Source of the DNA: Megalobrama amblycephala
Taxonomy: Eukaryota > Chordata > Actinopteri > Cypriniformes > Xenocyprididae
Direction of reading: 5' to 3'
DNA length: 64,000 nt
NCBI RefSeq assembly: GCF_018812025.1
Contig: NC_063049.1
Location: 4,216,917-4,280,916, forward strand
Of the stretch, positions 1 through 11,283 are shown in pieces. The position numbers and the translations under genes were made by a program. The first letter of the stretch is position 1, and each line of letters begins with the position of its first letter. A model generated the notes under the pieces. It did no database searches, had not been told where the DNA came from, and was given only the letters and a program-made list of their open reading frames with translations.

Positions 1-24
1 CCTTTAACTGGGTATTTCTTTCAG

Positions 25-1187
25 GTTGACATGCCCATGATTAGAAAATGGTGGTGCCTTGTGCTAATGGAACGATTTCAAATTGACGGGTATGTCAAAA
101 AGTATTGTACATTTTGGTAAAATATTATTCAGAGGTCCCATATATGAGTTAAAAGTGTCATATCACTTTTGAATATTTCAACATTTTATTTAGCATGAGT
201 AACAAAACACCCTTAATAACTCTCTTAAGAGACAATTCATTATTTATTTATTTTCCTTTAATTATTCCTATACATTTTTTTTTAATTATTGTTTGCAAGC
301 TATGGGCGCAGGTTTGCCTTCTGGACAGACGAGGCAAAATGCTTATTAGAGGCAAAAACTCAACCTCTGTATAGGCTAAAATGAAGCAGAAGCACCACAC
401 ATGATGTCCCACAGCACGTCCAAGCAGTCCAAGATCGGACAAGAACCGAAGAAGCACTGGTGGACTGCATTGTGACTGTGACTTTTGTGAGCATTTAATG
501 GTGCTGAAATGGTCCTTTTTCACCATTTAAAGATTAGCATTCCTAAATGACTCACCCAGGGCTGTGATCAATTGATTATCCAATATGCCCTTAGCTATAT
601 TTTTAGTGGTTATGCCAATTATTCATTGATGGACACTTTTTGTTTGCCCCGCAGGATCTTCTCAATGGGAAACCATCAAAGTGGTTCCCCCTAAAGCCAC
701 GTGTGCCGGTACACATGGACAGTGAGCAGGTGTGTGTTATCCTTTCTGAACACCTCAAAGCTCTGCTGCATCATTCTAAAACTCAACTTCACAGATGAAG
801 TGGAGTTCGTTTGTAGTTTTCTTTTTCCTGAGGTAGGCCCGAACATGTTTGTCAATTGGATTGTTTCGATTATTGCCATATATGCAATGCTTTATACATT
901 AATTAATGAATGTATTTATTTATATGGACAGGCCATCATTCATGGCCTATGTGAGCTGCAGGCATTATCCTGGCAGGAGGCTGAGGAGGTGTTCCTCCGT
1001 AGCCCTACTTATCACCCTAGGTATGCTTGTAATTTGCATTTGCAAAAAAAATATTATTTATTATTGCACAATATTTTTGACAATGGCATTCATCTTTTAT
1101 TTTAGTGAAGTTGAGGAATTTGACAGGGCGATTGCAAAACGAATGAGAAAAAAAAAACGCTTTTATCCAAAGCGACTTATAAATTAG
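25..1187 (+). CDS. Unrecognised spliced gene, 3' part (3-4 exons)
   Basis: I do not recognise this protein. Three exons join without breaking frame: 655-729 (25 codons; acceptor TTGCCCCGCAG, donor CAG|GTGTGT), 932-1020 (acceptor ATGGACAG, donor CTAG|GTATGC, phase 2) and 1106-1187 (acceptor TTTATTTTAG, stop TAG at 1185-1187). The split codon AG|T restores Ser-Glu across the last junction. The peptide is polar and helical-looking (DLLNGKPSKWFPLK; WQEAEEVFLRSPTYHP; EVEEFDRAIAKRMRKK). A further possible exon lies at 25-89 (acceptor TTTCTTTCAG, donor GG|GTATGT, reading VDMPMIRKWWCLVLMERF), but its phase does not join directly to 655, so an exon would be missing between them. The last few residues run into a sequence common in fish repeats, so the true stop may differ. 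It could be the end of a host gene or part of a transposon; the start lies outside the window. Confidence 0.4.
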
Positions 1188-1290
1188 TTTTTTTTTTTAA
1201 TGCAATAGGCCTTTATCACAGTGCGTGTGACGTCACTTCCAATGGCGAATAGTAGCGAAAACCGTCTTCCGGTCTAGTCTGACTGTAGCA

Positions 1291-3519
1291 ATGGCGCGTA
1301 GGTTTTCAATATCACTGCGGGATCTTCCCCAAATCACCAACGTTTACACGATTGTGGAAAATCATTCACGAACGAAAGTATCCAAATTTGAGAAGGGATA
1401 TAAATTCTTCTATGAAAACTACATATTCAATTATGAAGGTAAGTTTAATTTTAACGTTTGTTTATTCTCTCGAAATGGCTAACATGCTAAGTTACCTAGC
1501 TGGCTAAACCATGATTGTCTTTGATTAAATCCGTAACGTATACAACTTACAAATACGCAAACCGATACAATTTTCAAGTAAAAAACTATTTTTGTTTTGC
1601 TGTGATATGGTATTGTGATTATAATGCTGTTTTTGTGCAATAGTATCTGATGTTGTAGATAGTGAGGTGGTTATCAGGGCACAGTGTTACCGGTCCATGA
1701 AGAAAAACGAAGAGCCACACTCTCTTCAGGTTACCTATTCAGGGTGAACTTTAGTTAGGTCCATTTCGAGGACACAAATTTGTTTGTGTTTATAGTTGCT
1801 ACGGTTGTAGCGTGTTAGACTGCGGTTGCAGTTTGTTTTGAAAAAGTGTTCAAATGAAAAACGTTAGGCTGCCGTTGCAGTCAAATTATGTTAATGTTTC
1901 ATTTGTATTCTAATTTTAAACCGTATATAATTTTTTATTTATTTAGATTTCATTTAAAGTCGACGAGAATCCTCCTGTCATCAGCACTTTTTGCTGTTCC
2001 TGTGTGGCTGGGAAAGAGCTATGCAACCATTTAGTTGGCTTGCTGTTTCAGAGTGCACACTACAGCATGATGAAACTAAAGACGGTACCACCCACTATAC
2101 CCAGCACAAGCACTCTACAGACTTGGCACAGGCCCAGGACTCGGGTATAGTAAACAGCTATTAACTATTTTCTGCATGAATTATGACAACCTCAGACAGT
2201 ATTTTTATCCTATGTGTTTTCATAGCTCCAGGGACATGAAAAAACAAGTTTTGACTTTCTAGCTGTCCACTGCTGCAAACTCTAAACATAAAAGGATTTA
2301 TTTAGAAAAATTAAGCTTTTAAAGTTTATAAACATGCTCTCAGTAATAACATAATTTTTTATTTTTTAACAGGGAATCCATCCTGAAGCAGTGGATCGAT
2401 TACTTGTGAGGAAGCCAAAAACCTCTAGCAGAAGTGGTATTAAGTCCACTCCTTACAGGGTCTACACAGGTGATTACATTTACAGTATTTTATGTCTAGC
2501 AAAAAGATTTACAAACTAAAGGGCTTTTAAAAGTATTATTTCTATTCTCTTTTTTTCCCCCTTTGGTTTTAGGTCCCCTTCCCAATAATTTGCTGCTCTC
2601 TTCTGTGGAGTCTTTAATAAGTGTCAGGCCTCAGCCACTGATCTGCAAGGTTCTGCATGGCTTGTCGGAGTTGAATCTGATGGAGTCTAAGTTTGGCCTA
2701 GTACCCAAAGGTTCTTTGCTGTCCTGTCAGTGCCCTGCTGAGTCATCAAGGGATGCTGTCAAACATGCAGAAGCCCCTGCTTTCCCTACGCTTCCTCTGG
2801 ATGGGTATACATTTGAAGGAAGATTTAAATTTGTCCTGAATTTCCATGATATGTTGTTCTTAGAAAGCTTGGCAGTCACTCAAGAACTAAGCACAATAAT
2901 TGAAAAAGACACACGGGACCAGTCAAAGTCTGCTCTATGGAACCAAATGCGTACACCACGCATTACATCCAGTAGATTCCTTGAGGTGTGTCATGTCAGA
3001 GGAGAGTCGACCAGCCGGGCACTAGCTGCCCGAATCATCAAAGGGGTTCGTCAGACTTCTGCAATGAATCGTGGACTGGATCTTGAGCCTGAAGTGCTAT
3101 TTCAGTACTCTGGTATGATGAATGTCAATGTTTTACAGTGTGGGTTTGTTGTACATCCTGATGCGCCACACCTTGGCACAAGCCCTGATGGCAGAGTCTA
3201 CGACCCTACTGAGAACCCTCCCTTTGGACTTGCAGAGGTAAAATGCCCTGATGTTGATGACATTTCTCAGGTGACGCACATAAAATTTGTCAATGGTCAA
3301 GCAAAGCTAAAGGACAGCCACAAACACTACTGGCAAGTTCAGGGACAGCTTGCAGTAACAGGACTGAGTTGGTGTGATTTTATAACAAATACCAAAACGG
3401 ATATAACCATTCAGCGCATCTGGAGAGATGAGAGTTTAATTGCCTTGATGAGGGACAAAGTAGACATTTTTTTCTTTAATACATACATGAATGTGTATTT
3501 TAACTCTAGGAGTTGTTAA
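1291..3519 (+). CDS. SWIM zinc finger + YqaJ-type nuclease, transposon-associated
   Basis: Five exons, 1291-1438, 1644-1729, 1947-2144, 2373-2469 and 2573-3519, have GT-AG borders and matching phases (1,0,0,1) and give an uninterrupted 491-residue protein starting MARRFSISLRDL. Residues about 95-106 form a SWIM-type zinc site (C-S-C, then C-N-H). Exon 5 carries a YqaJ/lambda-exonuclease-like PD-(D/E)xK nuclease fold: GTSPDGRV (Asp about 382), AEVKCP (Glu about 398, Lys about 400) and YWQVQGQLAVTG (Gln about 431). By family knowledge such proteins are encoded beside the transposase in ISL2EU/IS4EU-type eukaryotic DNA transposons and are common in fish genomes. Here it converges on the transposase remains at 4036-12015. 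All catalytic-looking residues are present and no frameshift was found, unlike its partner. Its role in transposition is not established; DNA end processing is inference. A domesticated host gene is the alternative. Confidence 0.8.
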
Positions 3520-3576
3520 ACTAATACTGGTGGTGATTGATTGTTTCTTTGCTTATTGTTAAAAGAATAAGTCACC

Positions 3577-3577
<1 letters not shown>

Positions 3578-3671
<94 letters not shown>
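3578..3671. repeat. Poly-A run followed by (TA)n microsatellite
   Basis: About 36 A residues run directly into about 58 bases of TA dinucleotides just after the YqaJ stop codon. The rest of 3520-4035 is AT-rich non-coding sequence between the two convergent genes of the element. Confidence 0.95.
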
Positions 3672-3673
<2 letters not shown>

Positions 3674-3822
3674 TATGAATATAGTATGCATAATATAGAT
3701 ATATGAATATAGTATGTATACATTTTTAATAGTGCCTATTCATAACTAAGTTCACTGTAAATTGTTAATGAATAAATGAGAAATTGTAACAACTTTTTAA
3801 TTGTCACAATGCAGGCAATACT

Positions 3823-3823
<1 letters not shown>

Positions 3824-3886
<63 letters not shown>
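3824..3886. repeat. (TA)n microsatellite
   Basis: A second pure TA dinucleotide tract of about 63 bases in the intergenic part of the YqaJ/transposase element. Length is likely to vary between individuals. Confidence 0.95.
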
Positions 3887-3890
<4 letters not shown>

Positions 3891-4035
3891 TGGTGCAATA
3901 AAAAAAATCAAATTTTTAAGTTTGCAACTTTCAAGCTCATTTACTAAAAACATATTACAACATTAAATGCAAGTTTTCACAATTCAATATTTTTGTACAA
4001 ATTAAACTATAAAACAGACATTTGGCAACTTAAAT

Positions 4036-4280
4036 CATGTTTCTTTTCTCTCGCTCTATGGTAAAGCCTTTATCTGCCATACAACAGTCTCCAGGCTCGA
4101 GCAGTTCCAAAAGTCCAGACTTTTTATCTCCCTGTCTGAGATGGATCCAGTGATAAGCTGTGAAACAAAGGTTATGGCCCCACATGGAGCAACACCAACC
4201 AAGCCTTTGAAGGTAGGGTAGTTTTTGTAATGTGAAAACATCTCCAACTGTAGTGTAAGTGCTGTGGGGTTTTCACATCT
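4036..4280 (-). pseudogene. ISL2EU-like transposase, DDE C-terminal fragment
   Basis: The minus strand reads RCENPTALTLQLEMFSHY, then FKGLVGVAPCGAITFVSQL and TGSISDREI, the central block of a DDE_Tnp_4-type transposase. A one-base loss in an A-run after SISDREI shifts the frame; in the other frame the sequence continues with LLELLEPG and CCMADKGF, which includes the second catalytic Asp. Coding similarity stops near 4036, so the last catalytic Glu region is missing. The upstream half of the same gene lies at 11284-12015, separated by the L2 insertion; the hexamer ACATCT (4275-4280) is repeated at 11284-11289 as the target duplication. Confidence 0.8.
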
Positions 4281-4602
4281 TGTAGTTGTCGTCTGTTGTT
4301 GTTCTCTTCGATTGGCTCGACTGCTCCTGTCTGCCTCGCTGCCTTGAGTGAACTGCTGCCTGCTGCCTGACCTACGCTCGGAGCTTCGTGGAGTTTATCC
4401 TAAATCCTTCTCTTTATTCCTATTCACATAATATAACTTTCTTGTTTTTCACTAGATTACTTAACCTATTGCATAGTATTACTAAACGGAACGATTTATT
4501 ACTAGTAATCTACCAGCGTAATCACCTAGTGTCAGCCATAGGCCGCTAGCCTGCTAGCTACCGTCTATTTTTTCCTCTAAACTAACCTTCCTTGTCGATC
4601 TA

Positions 4603-5672
4603 ATGGCGGATTTATCCGATGTATGTTATTCTGATCTGTCCTCGCCAGATCGGGAAGCTGTGGAGACTTTGCTGCGAGGTACAGCGTCCCGCACATCACC
4701 CTTGCCCCAGGCACCGGCAAGCGACCGAGACATCCAGCTAGCGAGTCCCATGTGCGATGCAGTTTTTCGGACGGCGTGGGGAGTCAGACTACTCTACAAA
4801 AACACGGTCAGTCATGTCCGACGATTATCATGTGTATTAAATGCAACATGTATAGCTTAGCTCTTTCTGTCAGCAGTGAGCCTTACACATGTGATAAATG
4901 CAGGGATATTGTCAGGCTGACAGAGAGAATCTCAGAATTAGAGACACGCATCCAAACTTTAATTGAGGATAGTGAGAATGAAAGGGCCTTAGATACTGCT
5001 TTGGATGCGACTAGCCTAGTAAACACTGCACATTCGGTTCCGGTTGTAGAAGCCACGCAGCAGGCTAACTGGGTGACTGTGAGGCGGCATAGTGGCAAGA
5101 ACAAACACCACTCTTCCGTTCCGATTAGAACATCAAACAGGTTCTCCCCACTCAGTGACGCACCCACTGAGAATCCTGTTGAAAGTGCCCTAGTTATTGC
5201 CGATTCTATTACACGGAACGTGAAAATAGAGACACCAGCCACCATAGTCACATGTTTGCCGGGGGCCAGAGCACCTGACATCAAAGCAAATTAAAAAGTG
5301 CTGGCTAATGCTAAACGTAAATATTCTAAAATCATTATCCACGTCGGCACAAATGATGTTCGACTTCGCCAGTCGGAGATCACTAAAATTAACATTAAAG
5401 AGGTGTGTGAACTCGCAAATTCAATGTCAGCAGAAGTAATTTGTTCTGGCCATCTTCCTGTTCGTCGGAGTGATGAGATAGTTAGCAGGTTATCATCACT
5501 CAATGGCTGGCTGTCTAAGTGGTGTCCGCAGAATAATATAGGTTTCATAGACAATTGGAAAAGCTTTTGGGGCAGACCTGATCTGTTGAAAAGAGATGGT
5601 ATTCATCCCTCCCGGGATGGTGCTGCTCTTCTATCTAGAAATTTGGCAAATAGTCTTAGAGCTGAAACATGA
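4603..5672 (+). pseudogene. L2 ORF1: zinc-finger/coiled-coil + SGNH esterase
   Basis: The first ORF of the L2 element starts at MADLSDVCYSDL. A frameshift near 4760-4790 moves it to the second frame, which carries a Cys-rich PHD-like stretch (CIKCN ... CDKCRDI) followed by a coiled coil (RLTERISELETRIQTL). An in-frame TAA at 5292-5294 interrupts it; downstream, 5298-5672 encodes an SGNH-hydrolase-like domain (IIIHVGTNDVRL near its start and DGIHPSRDGAALLS near its end, with the Asp-x-x-His typical of the family). CR1/L2 ORF1 proteins of this design are known to bind nucleic acid and carry esterase folds. Two lesions make this copy inactive. Confidence 0.8.
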
Positions 5673-7795
5673 CAAACTACGGCCCAGATCAGGACGCAGA
5701 CAAACTGGCTAAACCGACCGTCTGCTAGCCGCCTCACGTCACAGAACTCAGATAATTCACAGCACATAGAAACTCTTTCACCTAGATATTATCACATAGA
5801 GACTGTGTCTGTACCTCGAACTAGTAAATACAAAAAACTTCCGAAACCTTTTAAGGGTAAAAATTTAATTGATGTTCAAAAAATGAAAATCACAGATAAA
5901 TCAGATAAACAAATGATAAAGCTTGGGTTACTGAATATTAGATCTATTTCTTCAAAAGCACTTATTGTAAATGAAATTATCACAGACAATAAACTAGACT
6001 TGCTGTGTTTGACAGAAACCTGGCTAAAACCAGACGATTACATTACTTTAAATGAGTCTAGTCCTCAAGGTTATGACTATCGACACAATCCTCGACAGAA
6101 AGGCAAAGGGGGAGGTGTTGCTGTAATTTATAGTAATATATTCAGAATCATTCAAAAGAATTTCAAATATAATTCCTTTGAAGTGATGGTGCTTTACGTA
6201 ACATTATGTAAGCTGACATTTGTGCTGGCTACTGTATACAGGCCACCAGGGCACCATAATGACTTTATCAAAGAATTTGCTGATTTTCTATCAGAGTTAG
6301 TACTGGCTGCGGATAAAGTCCTTGTTGTTGGTGATTTTAATATCCATGTAGATAATAATAAAGACGCATTTGGATTGGCATTTGCAGACATTTTAAACTC
6401 TATTGGAGTTAGACAACACGTGTCAGGACCCACTCATTGTCGTAATCATACCTTAGATCTAATACTGTCGCATGGAATTGATATTGATGCTGTTGAAATT
6501 CTACAGCAGAGCGATGATATATCAGATCATTATTTAGTCTCGTGTATAATACAGTTAGCCAAGGCTACAAAACCACCACCCAGCCATAAATATGGTAGAA
6601 CCATCACTTCTACCACTAAAGATTGCTTTATAAATAATCTCCCCGAGCAGTTTCATCGCCTTAGTATACCTGACAACTTAGAAGAACTCGATGCTGCAAC
6701 AGAAACTATTGGCTCTCTCTTTTCCAGCACATTAGATGCAGTCGCTCCTTTACGTCTAAAGAAGATTAAGGAAACTAATCCAACGCCGTGGTATGATGAG
6801 CACACTCGGGCTCTAAAACGAGCTGTGAGAAAAGCTGAACGTAGTTGGAAGAAAACAAAACTAGAAGTTTTTCGCCTTTCGTGGAAAGAAAAAATGATTG
6901 AGTACAGAACGGCTATAAGAAATGCTAGATCTACTTATTTTTCAAATCTCTTAATAGAAAACAAACATAATCCTATTTATTTATTTGACACAGTGGCTAA
7001 ATTAACTAGAAACAGAGATTCAACTGCTGACGTTTCCAAAGAGCACAGCAGTAATGACTTTATGAACTTCTTTACTTGCAAGATTGACAATATTAGAGAG
7101 AAAATTAAAAACATGCAACCGTCTACAGTTTCACTTCAGACAGTGCACTGTAGTGTCCCTGAGGTAAAACTAGAATCATTCGCCACTATAGGAGAGGAAG
7201 AATTATCTAAACTTATCAAATCATCAAAATCAACAACATGTATGTTAGACCCAATGCCGACTAAACTACTGAAAGAAATGCTTCCAGAGGTCGTAGGTCC
7301 ACTTCTTGATATAATTAATTCATCTTTAACACTAGGATACGTGCCAAAAACTTTTAAGCAGGCTATTATTAAACCTCTTATTAAAAAACCTCAACTAGAT
7401 CCGAGAGATTTAGTAAATTACAGGCCAATCTCGAATCTACCTTTTCTGTCAAAGATACTAGAAAAGGCAGTTTCAACACAACTGTGCTCCTTTTTAGAAA
7501 GAAATGGAATCTGTGAGGATTTCCAGTCAGGATTTAGACCATAACCATAGTACTGAGACTGCTCTCGTTAGAGTTACAAACGATCTACTCTTATCATCCG
7601 ATCGTGGCTGTATTTCTCTATTAGTGTTATTAGATCTCAGTGCTGCTTTTGACACTATCGATCACAACATTCTTTTAAAAAGACTTGAAAACTATATTGG
7701 CATTAGTGGAATTGCTTTGGCATGGTTCAAATCTTACTTATCTGACCGTTATCAGTCTGTAGTAGTTAATGAAGAGATGTCGTATCGATCACAAG

Positions 7796-8138
7796 TAGGG
7801 CTCCACGATTAATCGCATGCTTTTGTCATGCGTGTCTCGTCAGTAAAGCCGGTTCTGTGATTAGCGGTAAATGTCCATCACCTGCTTTCAAATGGAGTGG
7901 CACTTAATATACAGAGCCGTAGTTCGCGGACAAGCTACGCAATATCGTGTTCATAATCGCAGATGAATCGCTTTCGATTACGAACGCGATATTGCGTAGC
8001 TTGTCCGCGAACTACGGCTCTGTATATTAAGTGCCGCTCCATTTGAAAGCAGGTGATGGACATTTACCGCTAATCACAGAACCGGCTTTACTGATGAGAC
8101 ACGCATGACAATCTCGTGCAATTAATCATGCAGCCCTA
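7796..8138. mobile_element. Palindromic hAT MITE (343 bp) in LINE ORF2
   Basis: The element is bounded by the 8-base duplication ATCACAAG (7788-7795 and 8139-8146), diagnostic of hAT. The ends TAGGGCTCCACGATTAAT and TAGGGCTGCATGATTAAT (read inward) are inverted. The arms pair nearly throughout, meeting near 7967, so it can fold into one long hairpin. It has no coding capacity. Removing it with one duplication copy restores the LINE reading frame (SYRSQV / QYGVPQG). Confidence 0.92.
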
Positions 8139-8907
8139 ATCACAAGTTCAATACGGAGTACCACAAGGCTCAGTACTAGGACCGTTGCTTTTCACTCTGT
8201 ACATGCTGCCCTTAGGAGAGATAATTAGGAAGCATGGTGTTAGTTTTCACTGCTACGCTGACGATACTCAGCTCTATATTTCCTCGCGCCCTGACGAAAC
8301 CTACAAATTCACAAAACTAACAGAATGCATAGCTGACATTAAAAACTGGATGACAAGAAATTTCTTATTATTAAACTCAGAAAAAACTGATATCCTAATC
8401 TTTGGACCAAAAACTTCCTCACGAAAAAACCTTGAATACTCTCTAACACTTGACGGGTGCTCCATTAAATCTTCGTCCTCAGTTAGGAACCTGGGTGTGC
8501 TCTTTGATACCAATCTTTCATTTGAAAGTCATGTTTCTAGTATCTGTAAAACCGCCTTCTTCCATCTAAAAAATATATCTAAATTACGACATATGCTCTC
8601 AATGACAAATGCGGAACAGTTGGTTCATGCATTCATGACCTCAAGACTAGATTACTGTAACGCTCTACTGGGTGGTTGTTCTGCTCGGCTTTTAAACAGA
8701 CAACAGTTGGTCCAAAATGCGGCAGCTAGAGATCTTACTAGAACCAGAAAGTATGACCATATTAGCCCAGTTCTGTCAACATTACATTGGCTCCCTATTA
8801 AACATCGTATAGATTTTAAAATCTTGCTACTTACTTATAAAGCTCTAAATGGTTTAGCTCCCCAGTATCTAAGCGAGCTCTTGGTGCATTATAGTCCTTC
8901 ACGTCTA

Positions 8908-10457
8908 CACTGTGTGCAGAATTATTAGGCAAGCTAACTTTCTGATCATATTTTTTTTCCAAACACATTTTACCAATTTCAATCCACATCAATCTTAATA
9001 ACTACTATTAATAATGTTTTTAATCATTTATAAGTGATATATAATTGTTCATGAAGGCTGGAAATGAAAAATGCCTTATATTCAGGTGTGCAGAATTATT
9101 AGGCAGGTTTGCTTTTACAGGCAAAATGAGCCAAAAAAGAGATTTAACTTAGACTGAAAAGTCAAAAATTATTAAATACTCACGAGAAGGACGCAATACT
9201 AATGCAATACTAGAAATTGCAAAGTTAAAGCATGACCAATGGACAGCAAAATGCTCATTGGGTCAGCGGGGTCATACAAAAACAGGTGGAAAAGAAAAGA
9301 CACATGTTAACTGCAAAAGAGTTAAGAATTAAGGTGAAGAGTTAAGTGTGAAACCATCAGGAACCTTTTAGTCTCCAGCGCCACCATTTTCCAGAACTGC
9401 AACCTACCTGGAGTCTCCAGAAGTGCAAGGTGTCTCAGAGACTTAGTTAGGTTAGCTAAAGAATCCTAAAAAATGACCCGCTCTTAATAAGAATCACAAG
9501 CTGAAGTGTTATAAAATACATGAAGACTGGGTTTTTATAGGCCTTATAGACAGACAGATTGAGAGTGACTCCTGAAGGACCAGCACCACATCCTCTTTTA
9601 CCACTGTTTGAAGAATTTATCTTCCAGAATCTGGCAGTAAGTTTTGGAAGATCATTTTTAGTCCATCTCTGCAAGACGGACATTTCAGGATAAGAGAGGG
9701 ACTAAAAGTAAACTCCCACACCTTACTGCCAGATTTTGGAAGATAAATTCTTCAAACAGTGGTACAAGAGGATGTGGTGCTGGTCCTTCAGGAGTCACTC
9801 TCAAGCTGTCTGTCTATAAAGCCTATAAAAACCCAGTCTTCATGTATTTCACAACATTTCAGCTTGTGATTATTATTAAGAGCGGGTCATTTTTTAGGAT
9901 TCTTTAGCTAACCTAAGTCTCTGAGATCCTGACACCTTGCACTTCTGGAGACTCCAGGTAGGTTGCAGTTCTGCAAAATGGTGGCGCTGGAGACTAAAGG
10001 GTTCCTGATGGTTTCACACTTAATTCTTCACCTTAATTCTTCAATCTTTTGCAGTTAACATGTGTCTTTTCTTTTCCACCTGATTTTGTATGACCCCGCT
10101 GACCCAATGAGCATTTTGCTTTCCCTTGGTCATGCTTTCACTTTGCAAATTCTAGTATTGCATTAGTATTGCGTCCTTCTCGTGAGTATTTAATAATTTT
10201 TGACTTTTCAGTCTGAGTTAAATCTCTTTTTTGGCTCATTTTGCCTGTAAAAGCAAACCTGCCTAATAATTCTGCACACCTGAATATAAGGCATTTTTCA
10301 TTTCCAGCCTTCATGAACAATTATATATCACTTATAAATGATTAAAAACAATATTAATAGTAGTTATTAAGATTGATGTGGATTGGAATTGGTAAAATGT
10401 GCTTGGAAAAAAAATATGATCAGAAAATCAGCTTGCCTAATAATTCTGCACACAGTG
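8908..10457. mobile_element. Fold-back Tc1/mariner-type element (1.55 kb)
   Basis: TA target duplications lie at 8906-8907 and 10458-10459, and both ends read CACTGTGTGCAGAATTATT inward. The two arms, about 8908-9637 and 9724-10457, are near-identical inverted copies separated by about 85 bases. Each arm carries the same degraded N-terminal piece of a Tc1-like transposase (MSQKRDLTQTEKSKIIKYS, an HTH start), with a stop in the left arm. There is no DDE domain. It looks like a head-to-head arrangement of two element ends mobilised as one unit. It splits the C-terminus of LINE ORF2. Confidence 0.88.
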
Positions 10458-11283
10458 TATTGCGATCTCAGAATTCAGGCCAGTTGATAATACCCAGAAT
10501 ATCAAAATCAACTGAAGGCGGCAGATCCTTTTCCTATTTAGCACCTAAACTCTGGAACAATCTTCCTAGCATTGTTCAGGAAGCAGACACACTCTGTCAG
10601 TTTAAATCTAGACTAAAAACACATCTCTTTGCTCTTGCATACACATAACACATTATCAATACATTAACATTTTTCAAATCCGTTAAAGGATTGTTACGCT
10701 GCAATAATTAGGTCGGCCGGAACCGAGAACATTTCCTATAACACTAGATATACCTGTACATCAGAATAAGAATGGCATCTACGCTAATATCAGTCTCTCT
10801 GCTTATCCTGAGGTTTGCCGGGTGCTGGATCCAGGCCGTATCCAGATCAGATGGAGAACCTGTGTCTGGACCTGACTACAACGTAGCCCAGGAGACAATG
10901 GGCCTACAGATCCAGTTCTGGCTGCATCTATAATTCAGATTTTTAATCTCCGTATCCGCTTACATATATTTATATATAATCTATTTTTAATCTCTATAAT
11001 AAAAATGTATAATTCAGATTTTGATCTCCATATCCATTTACATATATTATATATATCTTCCAAGGGGTTTTTTCCCTCCTAGGACTTTTTTCCCAGTGTT
11101 AGCATGCTGGGTTTTTCTCCTAGGGGTTTTTTTCCACCCCTGGGAGTCAGCCGACATTGGCTTAATGTAGCACCATCTTTAACCACTTCTCTTTTTTCTG
11201 TGCTTCTAATATGTAAAGCTGCTTTGAAACAATTACCAATTGTAAAAAGCGCTATATAAATAAATTTGACTTGACTTGACTTG

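Larger units (their letters stand above)
5805..10648 (+). pseudogene. L2 ORF2: endonuclease and reverse transcriptase
   Basis: An APE-type endonuclease comes first (LGLLNIRSISSK, LDLLCLTETWL, VLVVGDFNIHVDNN, SDHYLVS), then the reverse transcriptase ([59 protein letters not shown], catalytic YADD at about 8250). A one-base insertion near 7540 causes the first frameshift. A 343-base hAT element splits the RT after SYRSQV, and the Tc1 fold-back at 8908-10457 splits the C-terminal domain ([20 protein letters not shown] before it, SKSTEGGRSFSYLAPKLWNN after it). Apart from the insertions the reading frame is well preserved, so the LINE was probably young when it was hit. Confidence 0.88.
4281..11283 (+). 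mobile_element. L2-clade LINE, near full length, with two nested insertions
   Basis: The order is 5' UTR (4281-4602), ORF1 (4603-5672), ORF2 (5805-10648, interrupted) and 3' UTR ending in the typical fish L2 tail: GCTGCTTTGAAACAAT, then AAGCGCTATATAAATAAA and a short TTGAC tandem at about 11265-11283. It is flanked by the 6-base duplication ACATCT (4275-4280 and 11284-11289), the mark of target-primed insertion. It interrupts the minus-strand transposase right after the codons for DCTEIRC. Without the nested hAT (7796-8138) and Tc1 fold-back (8908-10457) it would be about 5.1 kb. The ORFs are broken, so it is no longer autonomous. Confidence 0.9.

Noticed and set aside
2563..2572. Independent start of a 318-codon ORF just before the YqaJ domain
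   Set aside because: This lies in the polypyrimidine/acceptor region; the coding part begins at the splice acceptor at 2573 and continues upstream exons in phase.
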